This document shows positions 50,895-59,593 of a DNA stretch of 64,000 nt, one piece after another. The translations under genes were made by a program, and so were the position numbers. This DNA is from Streptomyces sp. NRRL B-1140 (GTDB lineage: Bacteria; Actinomycetota; Actinomycetes; Streptomycetales; Streptomycetaceae), in contig NZ_LGEA01000095.1 of the NCBI RefSeq assembly GCF_001280065.1, positions 62,001 to 126,000 on the forward strand. The letters are read 5' to 3'. The notes below the pieces were generated by a model, which saw only the letters and a list, made by a program, of their open reading frames with translations, was not told the DNA's origin and searched no databases. Within the stretch, counting starts at the first letter, position 1. Each line of letters begins with the position of its first letter.

Positions 50895-51275
50895 ATGGGT
50901 CTCATGGACAACGTGAAAGCCAAGCTGGGCCCGGCCAAGGGCAAGGTCTCCGACCTCGCACAGCGGCACGAGGGCAAGATCCATCACGGTCTCGACAGGG
51001 CCGCGCAGGCGGTCGACAAGAGGACCAAGGGCAAGTACAGCGACAGGATCCAGTCGGGCACGGGCCGGGCCAAGGGCGCCATGGGCCGTCTCACGCACCA
51101 TGACGACGGCACACCGGAGACGGGCGCCACGACGACGCCCGGCGCGGCCGGCATGACGAAGCCGCCCGGCACAGGCCGGACGGCACCATCCCGGGACGCG
51201 GCTCCCCCGGACGCGGCTCCGCCGACGGACACGGGCGGCACTCCGCCTCCGGGGACACCACCGCCCACGTCCTGA
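50895..51275 (+). CDS. MT0933-type antitoxin-like protein
   Basis: 126 residues. The N-terminal ~58 residues match the MT0933-like antitoxin family (MGLMDNVKAKLG ... HEGKIHHGLDRAAQAVDKRTKGKYSDRIQSGTG), short helical proteins named after a mycobacterial toxin-antitoxin pair. The remaining half is Pro/Thr/Gly-rich and disordered. No toxin-like gene is adjacent: upstream is a disordered acidic protein and downstream a convergent LigB-fold gene. ATG 50895 is preceded by GGAAGGTGAG. It may be an orphan or have acquired another function. Confidence 0.7.
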   Translation: MGLMDNVKAKLGPAKGKVSDLAQRHEGKIHHGLDRAAQAVDKRTKGKYSDRIQSGTGRAKGAMGRLTHHDDGTPETGATTTPGAAGMTKPPGTGRTAPSRDAAPPDAAPPTDTGGTPPPGTPPPTS

Positions 51276-51498
51276 GCCCGCTTCGGCGCCCATGGCCCGA
51301 GCGAGCGTCTGCACACCGAAGGGCACATCGGCGGAGGGCCGCGGAGCGCGAGGGCTCCCGGCCGTCCGCCGTTTCCGCGAGGCGTGCGACCGGGCGGGCC
51401 ACAACCGTTCCCGCGGCCCGCGCCTCGTCCCACGAGCGCGTGACGCCCCGTCCCGCACCCCTGCGGCCCGCGCCACGCCCCGGCCTCTGCGGCCAGGG

Positions 51499-52212
51499 CT
51501 ACGACCAGGCTGCGACGACGTAACCCACTCCGTACGGAGCGTCCTCGTACAGCAGTGAGCCGCCGAGGTCAGCGCCCTCGGCCGCGCCCGCCAGGACCTG
51601 CCACGGTGCCCGGCCGGACACCTTCAGCTCGTGGGCCAGCCCCGCGTCCAGCGTGGTGAGGGCCGCCAGGTCCGCAGCGCCGAGCGCTCGTGCGACCTGC
51701 GCGTCGAAGGGCGCCGCCCGTTCGTCCAGGTAGCCAGGGGCCTTGAGCGTCCGGCAGGCACTGGCGTCCCCCATCACCAGCAGCGCCACCCGCTCGTCCC
51801 GGGCGGCGAGCTCCCTCCCGGACCGCAAGCACTGCTCGGTCGTCGAGGACTCCCCCACCCCGAATCCCTCGACCGGCGCGTCGGACCACCCGGTCCGCTC
51901 CAGAAGCCAGGCGCCGACAGCGAGCGAGTACGGCAGGCGCGCTTCCGCGTCCTCGCCCTCGCCCTCTCCCAGCCGCACGTCGAGGCCGACGCCGAAGCCC
52001 CGAAAGGACCCCGTCGTTCCCGCCGGGTGATGCCCGACTCCCGCTCCGCCGACCGGCCCGACGACCACGAGCCGTCCCGGCCGGGCGGCGGCCAGCACGC
52101 CCAGCGCGTCCGTGCAGGCGGCCCGCGCGACATCCAGCTCCGGGGCGGCGCCCGCGGCGACCTCCGGGACCAGGAGGGGCGGACAGGGGCAGGCAGCGGC
52201 GGCGACAAGCAT
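51499..52212 (-). CDS. Class III extradiol dioxygenase-like (LigB/MEMO fold) protein
   Basis: 237 residues. The N-terminal LVAAAACPCPPLLVPEVAAG and the following VVVGPVG resemble the LigB/MEMO1 fold, but the usual histidines that bind Fe2+ in extradiol dioxygenases are mostly absent, so dioxygenase activity is unlikely. Conserved actinobacterial gene found between miaB and miaA. ATG 52212 has no ribosome site; TACCCT (complement of 52220-52225) ends 7 nt upstream, suggesting a leaderless mRNA. The preceding part of the open frame overlaps repeats after miaB and is not conserved-looking. Confidence 0.7.
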   Translation of the reverse strand: MLVAAAACPCPPLLVPEVAAGAAPELDVARAACTDALGVLAAARPGRLVVVGPVGGAGVGHHPAGTTGSFRGFGVGLDVRLGEGEGEDAEARLPYSLAVGAWLLERTGWSDAPVEGFGVGESSTTEQCLRSGRELAARDERVALLVMGDASACRTLKAPGYLDERAAPFDAQVARALGAADLAALTTLDAGLAHELKVSGRAPWQVLAGAAEGADLGGSLLYEDAPYGVGYVVAAWS

Positions 52213-52258
52213 GATCGGCAGGGTAACTCTCAGGAGCCGCTGCCACCGCACAGGGCCG

Positions 52259-52432
52259 CAGCGACCCGACTCAGACGCGGCCATGCCCGATCACCACGAC
52301 CGGCGAGATGGGTGTGGCAGCGGTCGGACTCATTCGCGGCCACGCCCGCTCACCACGACCGGCAAGGCAGGCGCGGCAGCGACCCTGCTCAGTCGCAGCC
52401 GCAGCCGCTCGCCACGGCCGGCAGAGGCTCGG
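52259..52432. repeat. Three imperfect tandem copies of a ~59-bp unit spanning the miaB stop codon
   Basis: Copies start at 52259, 52318 and 52377 (period 59 bp). Each contains a CAGCG start, an in-phase TCA (a stop codon on the minus strand), GCGGCC..GCC, a CACCACGACCGG-like core and a G-rich end. The third copy is the actual 3' end of miaB (stop at 52389-52391) and is about 3 nt shorter. The first two are non-coding degenerate copies downstream of the gene. Confidence 0.75.
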
Positions 52433-53912
52433 GCGCACCGATCTTCGGCAGGCCCAGCATCACGCCGACGGGCTTGGCCTTCTCGGCCGCGTTCCGCTTC
52501 TCCCAGGCGTCGCCCGCGCGCGTACGACGCACGTCCAGCACCGGGCCCTCGGCGAGAAGGTGGTGCGGGGCGGCGTAGGTGATCTCCACGGTGACCACGT
52601 CGCCGGGGCGGACCTCCAGGTCCGGCTTGGTGAAGTGGACGAGGCGGTTGTCGGGGGCGCGGCCGGACAGGCGGTGGGTGGTGTCGTCCTTGCGGCCCTC
52701 GCCCTCGGCGACCATCAACTCCAGCGTGCGGCCGACCTGCTTCTTGTTCTCCTCCCAGGAGATCTCCTCCTGAAGGGCGACGAGCCGCTCGTAACGCTCC
52801 TGGACGACCTTCTTGGGGACCTGTCCGTCCATCTCGGCGGCCGGGGTGCCGGGACGCTTGGAGTACTGGAACGTGAAGGCCTGGGCGAAGCGGGCCTCGC
52901 GCACCACGTGCAGCGTCTGCTCGAAGTCCTCCTCGGTCTCGCCGGGGAAGCCCACGATGATGTCCGTGCTGATCGCGGCGTGCGGGATGGCGGCGCGGAC
53001 CTTCTCGATGATCCCCAGGAAGCGCTCCTGGCGGTAGGAGCGGCGCATCGCCTTCAGGACCGGGTCGGAGCCGGACTGGAGCGGCATGTGCAGCTGCGGC
53101 ATGACGTTCGGCGTCTCGGCCATGGCGGCGATGACGTCGTCGGTGAAGTCCCGCGGGTGCGGGGAGGTGAAGCGGACGCGCTCCAGCCCGTCGATCTTGC
53201 CGCAGGCGCGCAGCAGCTTGCTGAAGGCCTCGCGGTCGCCGATGTCGGAGCCGTAGGCGTTGACGTTCTGCCCGAGCAGCGTGATCTCGGAGACGCCCTC
53301 GGCGACCAGCGCCTCGATCTCGGCGAGGATGTCGCCGGGGCGGCGGTCCTTCTCCTTGCCGCGCAGGGCCGGGACGATACAGAAGGTGCAGGTGTTGTTG
53401 CAGCCGACAGAGATGGAGACCCAGGCCGCGTACGCGCTCTCACGGCGGGTGGGCAGCGTCGAGGGGAATGCCTCCAGCGACTCGGCGATCTCGACCTGGG
53501 CCTCGTCCTGGACGCGCGCGCGTTCCAGCAGGACGGGCAGTTTGCCGATGTTGTGCGTGCCGAAGACGACGTCCACCCAGGGCGCCCGCTTCACGATCGT
53601 GTCGCGGTCCTTCTGCGCGAGGCAGCCGCCGACCGCGATCTGCATGCCGGGGCGGGCCGCCTTCTTCGGGGCGAGGTGGCCGAGGTTGCCGTACAGCTTG
53701 TTGTCGGCGTTCTCCCGCACGGCGCAGGTGTTGAAGACGACGACGTCCGCCCCGTCGGCGTCCTGGGGCGCGCGGACGTAGCCCGCGTCCTCCAGCAGTC
53801 CGGACAACCGCTCGGAGTCGTGGACGTTCATCTGGCATCCGTAGGTCCGGATTTCATACGTTTTAGATGCTCGAACGTCCACTGCCGGGCTCCGGTCGCT
53901 GCTGCTGGTCAT
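52389..53912 (-). CDS. miaB: tRNA-2-methylthio-N6-dimethylallyladenosine synthase
   Basis: Radical SAM enzyme that methylthiolates i6A37 after MiaA. 507 residues. The N-terminal MTTase domain binds one 4Fe-4S cluster through Cys26, Cys63 and Cys97; the radical SAM cluster uses Cys171, Cys175 and Cys178 (GCNNTCTFC). [20 protein letters not shown] and the C-terminal TRAM domain ([14 protein letters not shown]...[11 protein letters not shown]) follow. The protein ends VASGCGCD, a Cys-containing tail lying in the repeat region. ATG 53912 lacks a ribosome site; TACCCT (complement of 53919-53924) ends 6 nt upstream, suggesting a leaderless mRNA. Confidence 0.96.
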   Translation of the reverse strand: MTSSSDRSPAVDVRASKTYEIRTYGCQMNVHDSERLSGLLEDAGYVRAPQDADGADVVVFNTCAVRENADNKLYGNLGHLAPKKAARPGMQIAVGGCLAQKDRDTIVKRAPWVDVVFGTHNIGKLPVLLERARVQDEAQVEIAESLEAFPSTLPTRRESAYAAWVSISVGCNNTCTFCIVPALRGKEKDRRPGDILAEIEALVAEGVSEITLLGQNVNAYGSDIGDREAFSKLLRACGKIDGLERVRFTSPHPRDFTDDVIAAMAETPNVMPQLHMPLQSGSDPVLKAMRRSYRQERFLGIIEKVRAAIPHAAISTDIIVGFPGETEEDFEQTLHVVREARFAQAFTFQYSKRPGTPAAEMDGQVPKKVVQERYERLVALQEEISWEENKKQVGRTLELMVAEGEGRKDDTTHRLSGRAPDNRLVHFTKPDLEVRPGDVVTVEITYAAPHHLLAEGPVLDVRRTRAGDAWEKRNAAEKAKPVGVMLGLPKIGAPEPLPAVASGCGCD

Positions 53913-53964
53913 GGTTCAAGGGTAGGCGCTTCCCGGAGGTCGCCGACCCGGAGGTGCCGAGCCC

Positions 53965-55812
53965 TCAGCGTCGCTGGGCGGCCAGGCGGACGTGAGCGTT
54001 GGCGGCGCCGTAGCCGCGGTAGCCGCCGGTGCGCTGGACGATCTCGAAGAAGACCCGGCCCACGCTCGCCGTGTAGCAGTGGTGGAACTCGCCTCCCTGT
54101 TCGTCGCGGTCGTAGAGAATGCCGAGTTCCTGGTAGACGTCCAGGGCGCCGGGAGCGAACTCGTAGCGGGCGTCGAGGTCCTCGTAGTAGTTGGCGGGGA
54201 TCTTCAGCAGCTCCGCGCCGGCGGCACGGACACGGCGGGCGGCCGCGGTGATGTCGTCGGTGGCGAGGGCGATGTGCTGGGCCCGGGCGCGGCTGTCCGG
54301 GTCCGGGCCGGGGGCAAGGTTGAGGACCAGGCGCGGGGTGCCGTGGGCGCCGGTCATGGCCCTGCTGCGGAAGAGGCCGTAGGGATCCGCCAGGTCGACG
54401 CTCTCGTGCGGGCGCAGACCCAGCACCGCACGGTGGAAGAGGACGGCTTCGTCGAAGTGGTGCCAGGGCTGGGTCAGCGCCACGTGGTCGACGCCGGTGA
54501 GAGACCCGGCCCGTGGGGAGTCCTGCCGCTCGTCGGCGGCAGCCGTGAGATCGCTCGCAGCGGTGAGGTCGGCGGCAGCCGTGACGCCGGCGGAGGCAGT
54601 GAAGTCGGCCGTCCAGTCGGGGTGGCCGGGGCGCCGGGTGGCGCAGAAGAACAGTTCGGTGCCGTCGGGAGCGGCGACCGCGTCCAGCGGGACGTCGTGG
54701 TCACTGCGGCGTCGGGGCAGGACGGGGGCGAGCAGGGCCTCGGCACGCCGGGCGGCGGAGCGGGGGTCGGCCGTCTCCAGCCCCATGGCGGTGAGGGACG
54801 GGCCGTCGTCGCGGGTGCCGGTGCCGTGGTTGACCAGGATGCGGGCATCGCCGTGCGCCCAGAGGTCCACCGGCTTGCCGCCGTGCCGTCCGGTGCGTCG
54901 GAAGCCGAGCGTGGTCAGCAGGGTGGTCACGGGGAGCGGGTCGGCCGTGGCGATCTCGGCGAAGGCGAAGCCGGTCGGCACAGCCGGGGACGGGAGCGCC
55001 GAGATGTCCGCGGCCTCCTCCAGGGCGATCAGCGAGCGCAGTGCGTCGACCGCGGTGCTGCCCGCGTCCGCCTGGCGGAACACATCGTTGAAGACCTCCA
55101 GGGAGAGCGGGCCCCGGTAGCCGGCGTCCACGGCGTGACGGACGAGGGAGGTCACGTCGAGGCCGCCCTGGCCGGGGAAACAGCGGTAGTGGCGGCTCCA
55201 CTGCAGGACGTCCATGGCCATCAGCGGGGCGTCGGCGAGCTGCAGGAAGAAGATCTTCTCGCCAGGGATGTCCGCTATGCCCTGGGGGTCCGAGCCGCGG
55301 GAGAGGATGTGGAAACTGTCCAGACAGACCCCGAGGGCGGGGTGGCCGGCTCGTTCGACGATGCGCCAGGCGTGGTCCCAGGTACTGACATGCCGGCCCC
55401 AGGCGAGCGCCTCGTAGGCGATGCGCACGCCGGACTCCTGGGCCAGGCCGGCCAGCCGGCTCAGCTGCTCGGCGGCGAGGGCGTCGTCGTCGACGGCGTG
55501 CTGGGAGACGTTGGAGCACACCAAAAGCGTCTCGGTGCCGAGCCTGCGCATGACGTCGAACTTGCGCTCCGCCCGGCGCAGAACACGTCCGAACTCCTCC
55601 TCCGGCACGGCCTCGACGTCCCGCATCGGCTGGTAGAGGTCGATGGTGAGCCCGAGGTCGGCGGTGCGGGCGCGGATCTCCTCCGGGGACAGGGGGCAGG
55701 CGAGGAGGTCGTTCTCGAAGATCTCCACACCGTCGAAACCCGCGCGGGCGGCGGCGGTCAGCTTCTCGGTGAGGGAGCCGCTGAGACTCACCGTGGCGAT
55801 CGACTTACGCAT
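53965..55812 (-). CDS. quiC: 3-dehydroshikimate dehydratase fused to an HPPD-like domain (QuiC type)
   Basis: 615 residues. The N-terminal ~270 form an AP-endonuclease-2/xylose-isomerase-like barrel with the metal site of 3-dehydroshikimate dehydratases: Glu134 (AYEALAW), Asp165 and His168 (CLDSFHI), Gln191 and Glu239 (SLEVFND). This converts 3-dehydroshikimate to protocatechuate. The C-terminal part is a vicinal-oxygen-chelate, HPPD-like module retaining VDHVAL, AQHIAL and FFEIVQR as H/H/E ligands, as in QuiC1. A Thr/Ala-rich linker sits near residues 400-425. Its start overlaps the dehydrogenase gene by 8 nt, implying translational coupling. Confidence 0.88.
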   Translation of the reverse strand: MRKSIATVSLSGSLTEKLTAAARAGFDGVEIFENDLLACPLSPEEIRARTADLGLTIDLYQPMRDVEAVPEEEFGRVLRRAERKFDVMRRLGTETLLVCSNVSQHAVDDDALAAEQLSRLAGLAQESGVRIAYEALAWGRHVSTWDHAWRIVERAGHPALGVCLDSFHILSRGSDPQGIADIPGEKIFFLQLADAPLMAMDVLQWSRHYRCFPGQGGLDVTSLVRHAVDAGYRGPLSLEVFNDVFRQADAGSTAVDALRSLIALEEAADISALPSPAVPTGFAFAEIATADPLPVTTLLTTLGFRRTGRHGGKPVDLWAHGDARILVNHGTGTRDDGPSLTAMGLETADPRSAARRAEALLAPVLPRRRSDHDVPLDAVAAPDGTELFFCATRRPGHPDWTADFTASAGVTAAADLTAASDLTAAADERQDSPRAGSLTGVDHVALTQPWHHFDEAVLFHRAVLGLRPHESVDLADPYGLFRSRAMTGAHGTPRLVLNLAPGPDPDSRARAQHIALATDDITAAARRVRAAGAELLKIPANYYEDLDARYEFAPGALDVYQELGILYDRDEQGGEFHHCYTASVGRVFFEIVQRTGGYRGYGAANAHVRLAAQRR

Positions 55813-56782
55813 CCTGATCCCCTATGCCGATCCAGGTCTTCCCCGCGCGGTCGGCGGCGCCGGTGAACGCCTGCTGGGCCTCCTCGATCGGGAAGCGGGC
55901 CTCCACGACGGCCGAGGGCCGGGCGCCGGGCAGCTCGGCGATCGCGGTGGCGAAGTCACCCGGGTGGTCGTAGATCATCGACCCGCGGAGCACCAGCTGA
56001 CGCCGGACCACATCGTCGGTGGTCAGCGGCAGCGCGTGGGGGTTGAGGCCGATCAGGACGATGGTGGCGCCGGGGGCGGCACGCTCCACGGCCGGGCGCA
56101 GGGCGGGTGCGTGGCCCGAGGTTTCGAAGACGTAGGTGTACCCGGTGCCACCGTCGTCGGGGGTCGCGCCCAGCCGTTCGGCGCGGGCGAGCCGCTGCGG
56201 GTGCGGTTCGGTGACCACCGGCCGGATGCCGAGGCGGGCCAGGATCAGGCAGACCAGCAGTCCCTGGGCTCCGGCCCCGACGACCAGGCACCGGTCGGCG
56301 GGGGTGACTCCGCTGCGCCGGACGGCGGCCCGGGCCACCGCGTACGGTTCGGTGGCCGCGAGATCGGCACCGGTCGGGCCGTCCGGGACCGGGTGGGCGA
56401 AACGGGCGGGCAGGGCGGCACGTTCGGCGAGGACGCCGGGGGCGTTGAGTCCGACGATGGCCCGGTGCGGGCAGGCCGAGGTCAGGCCGCTGCGGCAGTC
56501 CGGACAGGCGAGGCAGGCGTAGTTGGGTTCGATGACGACCCGCTGCCCCACCTGGCGGTCCCGTACGGCGCTGCCGACGGCGGCGATCCGGCCGAAGCCC
56601 TCATGGCCCATGACCCACGGCGTCACGGGCGGCAGGCGTGTGCCGTGGAAGACGGCGAGGTCGGTCCCGCACAGGCCCACGCCCTCCATCCGCACGATGA
56701 CGTCGTGCGGGCCGCAGTCGGGCTCCGGCCACCCGTCGACGGTCTCGATCCTGTTCGGCCCCGTGAGGACAGCTGCTTTCAC
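55805..56782 (-). CDS. Zinc-dependent medium-chain dehydrogenase (MDR)
   Basis: 325 residues. Catalytic zinc motif GLCGTDLAVFHG (Cys) with GHEGFGRI (His-Glu); the structural zinc Cys lobe is CLACPDCRSGLTSAC. The Rossmann motif is VVGAGAQGLL. The probable substrate is a polyol or a cyclic hydroxy acid; by context it may oxidise a quinate- or shikimate-related compound, but the family alone does not decide this. GTG 56782 follows AGGAG by 5 nt; an upstream in-frame extension would run through the operator at 56796-56812. It overlaps quiC by 8 nt and is separated from the transporter gene by a terminator. Confidence 0.85.
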   Translation of the reverse strand: MKAAVLTGPNRIETVDGWPEPDCGPHDVIVRMEGVGLCGTDLAVFHGTRLPPVTPWVMGHEGFGRIAAVGSAVRDRQVGQRVVIEPNYACLACPDCRSGLTSACPHRAIVGLNAPGVLAERAALPARFAHPVPDGPTGADLAATEPYAVARAAVRRSGVTPADRCLVVGAGAQGLLVCLILARLGIRPVVTEPHPQRLARAERLGATPDDGGTGYTYVFETSGHAPALRPAVERAAPGATIVLIGLNPHALPLTTDDVVRRQLVLRGSMIYDHPGDFATAIAELPGARPSAVVEARFPIEEAQQAFTGAADRAGKTWIGIGDQDA

Positions 56783-56795
56783 CTGAACTCCTAGC

Positions 56796-56812
56796 GGTCC
56801 GCTAAACGGACC
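56796..56812 (-). promoter_or_regulatory. IclR operator candidate 1, before the dehydrogenase-quiC pair
   Basis: GGTCCGCTAAACGGACC: perfect arms GGTCCG/CGGACC. It ends 14 nt before the dehydrogenase start codon. Together with its downstream flank (AATCAATCCA) it matches site 2 (58524-58540) at 22 of 27 positions. Confidence 0.7.
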
Positions 56813-56901
56813 AATCAATCCACTCTGCGGTCAGAATAGAGGGCGGGAGGGTCCCCAACAAGGCTGAGGGCCCAGCGAAAAAGAGGACGGGACACGAGCA
56901 A

Positions 56902-56929
56902 GGGGCCCCGGCGGCAAGGCCGGGGCCCC
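56902..56929 (-). terminator. Terminator after the transporter gene
   Basis: Perfect 11-bp stem GGGGCCCCGGC / GCCGGGGCCCC with a 6-nt loop, 25 nt past the transporter stop. It separates that gene from the dehydrogenase-quiC pair, which has its own operator. Confidence 0.85.
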
Positions 56930-56953
56930 AGTAGCCCTGTCGTGGATGTTCCG

Positions 56954-58324
56954 TCAGGCGGTCGCGTCCGCCGCCGCGGTCCGCTTCCGCACCTCCTCAG
57001 GAGCTCCGGCCGCCGCATCGTCACCCCGCATGCGCAACGCGACGAGGAAGGAGATGGCGCACCCGAGGGCGATGTAGGCGGCCACCAGCGTCCAGGAACC
57101 GCCCGCCCAGATCACCAGCGAGCCGGCGATGAGCGGAGTGAAGCCGCCTCCTATGGCGCTGGCGAGCTGATAGCCGACACCGGCGCCGCTGTAGCGGTAC
57201 TCGGGGCCGAACATGTCGGTGAACAGGGACTGCTGGACGGAGACCGCCATGTCGTGCGCGACGTTCACCAGCAGTACCGCGCAGGCGATGATCAGCACCA
57301 TGGAGCCGGACTCCATCGCCCAGAAGTACGGCACCGCGCTCACGAGACCCACCAGCGCGCCCCAGCAGTACAGCCTGCGGCGCCCGTAACGGTCGGCCAG
57401 GTAGGCGAAACCGGGGATGGTCAGCACGGCCAGGCCGCCGACGGCCAGGTTGACGTCGAGCAGGCTGTCGCGGTCCAGGCCGAGTTCGCCGGCACCGTAG
57501 GCGAGGCCGAAGGTGGTCACGCCGTAGAAGGTGAACAGTTCCACGAAACGCAGGCCGATGATGGCGAAGAAGCCCTTGGGGTTGGACTTCACGGCGGCGA
57601 TCAGCGGCACCTTCGGCCGGGCCTCCTCGCTCATCGCGGCGACCTTCTCGGTGAAGACCTCGGACTCCTCGACCCGGGCCCGCACGATCAGGCCGACGAT
57701 CACGAGGGCGGCGCTGATCAGGAACGGGACGCGCCAGCCCCAGACCCGGAAGGCCGTGTCCGAGGTGGCCCCCGACATGATCTTGGTGATGAGCGTGGCG
57801 AGCAGCAGACCGACCGAGGCACCGACCTGCACGCCACTGCTGTAGAGGGAGCGCCACTTGGCAGGGGCGTTCTCCACCGCCATCAGCGCGGCGCCGCCCC
57901 ATTCACCGCCCACCGCGAAGCCCTGCGCCGCGCGGAGCACCACCAGCAGCACGGGGGCCCAGATCCCGGCCTGGGCGTAGGTCGGCAGGACGCCGATCAG
58001 GGTGCTGGCCACGCCCATGATCAGCATGGTGAGAACGAGCATCCGCTTGCGGCCGAGCCGGTCGCCGAAGTGGCCGAAGACGATGCCGCCGAGCGGGCGG
58101 AAGAGGAAGCCCACACCGAAGGTGGCCCAGGCGGCCAGGGTGCCCACGGCCGGGGAGGCGTCCGGGAAGAACAGCTCGCCGAAGAGGAGTCCGGCGACGA
58201 TGCCGTAGAGGAAGAAGTCGTACCAGTCGACGACCGCGCCCATGAAACTGGCGATCGCCGCTCTCCTCGCGACGCCGGGGGTTCCGGCGCCGCCGGTCGC
58301 CACCGGCTGCTTCGTACTGCTCAT
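56954..58324 (-). CDS. MFS metabolite:proton symporter (MHS family, shikimate/quinate type)
   Basis: 456 residues, 12 hydrophobic segments. MHS-type signatures: ASFMGAVVDWYDFFLYG in helix 1, RPLGGIVFGHFGDRLGRKRML (motif A), RAAQGFAVGGEWGGAALMAVE in helix 4 and ADRYGRRRLY (second motif A copy). ShiA, KgtP and ProP share this architecture; the neighbouring quiC and IclR genes favour shikimate, quinate or dehydroshikimate as substrate. ATG 58324 has GGGAG 8 nt upstream; the open frame extends 22 codons more without support. First of three catabolic genes on the minus strand, with its own terminator. Confidence 0.88.
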   Translation of the reverse strand: MSSTKQPVATGGAGTPGVARRAAIASFMGAVVDWYDFFLYGIVAGLLFGELFFPDASPAVGTLAAWATFGVGFLFRPLGGIVFGHFGDRLGRKRMLVLTMLIMGVASTLIGVLPTYAQAGIWAPVLLVVLRAAQGFAVGGEWGGAALMAVENAPAKWRSLYSSGVQVGASVGLLLATLITKIMSGATSDTAFRVWGWRVPFLISAALVIVGLIVRARVEESEVFTEKVAAMSEEARPKVPLIAAVKSNPKGFFAIIGLRFVELFTFYGVTTFGLAYGAGELGLDRDSLLDVNLAVGGLAVLTIPGFAYLADRYGRRRLYCWGALVGLVSAVPYFWAMESGSMVLIIACAVLLVNVAHDMAVSVQQSLFTDMFGPEYRYSGAGVGYQLASAIGGGFTPLIAGSLVIWAGGSWTLVAAYIALGCAISFLVALRMRGDDAAAGAPEEVRKRTAAADATA

Positions 58325-58523
58325 CTCACATACTCCCTTGGATGCTGCGACTCCTGTGACCGGAGGTGCCGCGCGTGCTGCGCAGGGCACGTCGGGGCGG
58401 GGTCACGGATGGCTACGGCGAGGACAGACGCCCGGGCGACGGCGGCGCTCGGCGGGTGGGGAGCGGCCGTCACCGGCAAACCGGGCCGGCACCACAGCGT
58501 GCGGGCGGCGACCCTCAAGACAA

Positions 58524-58540
58524 GGTCCACTGAGCGGACC
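58524..58540. promoter_or_regulatory. IclR operator candidate 2
   Basis: GGTCCACTGAGCGGACC: perfect GGTCC/GGACC arms, 7-nt spacer. Followed by GATCAAACCA, which parallels the AATCAATCCA flank of site 1. Confidence 0.7.
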
Positions 58541-58626
58541 GATCAAACCAAGTAGCGGAAACATACGGGGCGGGTTTTCCGCCATCAAGAGGTGCGACAA
58601 GATTTCTTCGCCTTCATGGCTCCAGC

Positions 58627-58643
58627 GGTCCGCCTGATGGACT
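58627..58643. promoter_or_regulatory. IclR operator candidate 3, proximal to iclR
   Basis: GGTCCGCCTGATGGACT: nine of ten arm positions match. It is preceded by AGC, giving AGCGGTCCGC identical to the same stretch at site 1. It is 70 nt upstream of the iclR start. Confidence 0.55.
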
Positions 58644-58712
58644 ACCGTCACGGGTGAGCGCGGTGACGGTGACGGCAGATGCCGCGCGGCGACCACCTTG
58701 GGGAGCGGATTC

Positions 58713-59510
58713 GTGGACGACAGGCAGGCAGAGGCCGAAGCGGCCCGGGAGCCCAACGGGACGGCGGGTGTCCGCAGCGTGCGGCGCGCCCTGGACATCC
58801 TCGGCCTGCTGAGCGAGGACCGCCCGGTCATCTCTCTGCGCGAGATCATCGACGCCACCGGACTGGCCAAGACCACCGTCCTGCGCCTGGTCCAGACCCT
58901 GGAGGAGAGCGGCCTGCTGTGGTCGCATCCGGCCGGCTACACCGCCGGACCCGGCCTGTGGCGCTGGGCCTACCTGGCCCGCAGCCAGTGGGAGGTGCCG
59001 CAGGAGACCCGCAAGGTCATGCGGGACCTCGCCGATCATCTGGGTGAGACGGTCAACATCTTCGTCGCCCGCGATGTGAGCCGCGTCTGTGTCGCCCACG
59101 AGGAGAGCCCGCACCCGCTGCGTCACGTCGTCGACGTCGGCGACGAACAGCCCCTGTGGGCCGGCGCCTCCTCCAAGGTCCTGCTGCGCGACGTCTCGGA
59201 CACCCTGCTGCGCCGGGTCGCCGCCGCCTCCCCCCACGGCGAGGCGCACGCCGACCGGTTGCGCGCCTGGGCGCAGGAGGCCGCGCAGCGCGGCTACGCG
59301 GTCAGCAGCAGCGAGTGGGACGAGGGCCTGACCGCCGTCGCCGTGCCGGTCATCGGCCGTTCGGGCTCGGTCGTCGCCTCGCTCTCCCTCAGCGGCCCCA
59401 GCCACCGCTTCCCCTACGAGGCCGTGGAGCGGTTCGCCACCGACCTCGCGGAGTCGGCCGCGCTCATCTCTGCCCAGGGCTTCAGCCACCCGCTCAGCCA
59501 AGGCCGCTGA
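58713..59510 (+). CDS. IclR-family transcriptional regulator
   Basis: 265 residues. N-terminal winged HTH (about 20-80; VRSVRRALDILGLLSEDRPVISLREIIDATGLAKTTVLRLVQTLEESGLL) and C-terminal GAF-like effector domain (about 85-260; GETVNIFVARDVSRVCVAHEES...GASSKVLL...RGYAVSSSEWDEGLTAVAVPV). IclR members frequently control aromatic and quinate/shikimate catabolism. GTG 58713 follows GGGGAG by about 7 nt. It is divergent from the transporter gene; three similar inverted repeats around the locus probably form its regulon. Confidence 0.92.
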   Translation: MDDRQAEAEAAREPNGTAGVRSVRRALDILGLLSEDRPVISLREIIDATGLAKTTVLRLVQTLEESGLLWSHPAGYTAGPGLWRWAYLARSQWEVPQETRKVMRDLADHLGETVNIFVARDVSRVCVAHEESPHPLRHVVDVGDEQPLWAGASSKVLLRDVSDTLLRRVAAASPHGEAHADRLRAWAQEAAQRGYAVSSSEWDEGLTAVAVPVIGRSGSVVASLSLSGPSHRFPYEAVERFATDLAESAALISAQGFSHPLSQGR

Positions 59511-59593
59511 CCCTTAGGGGCCGCCGCGGAACGACCAGGGCAGACGGCCGCAGGAAGGGACCGGGCCGCCTGTCCAGGATTCCCGCGCCGGGC

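Larger units (their letters stand above)
58325..58712. promoter_or_regulatory. Divergent promoter region of the transporter and iclR genes
   Basis: 388 nt holding two GGTCC-N7-GGACC-type inverted repeats (58524-58540 and 58627-58643), plus an imperfect GCGGAAAC/GTTTTCCGC repeat near 58554-58582. No ORF is credible. IclR proteins commonly autoregulate divergent promoters from such sites. Confidence 0.6.
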
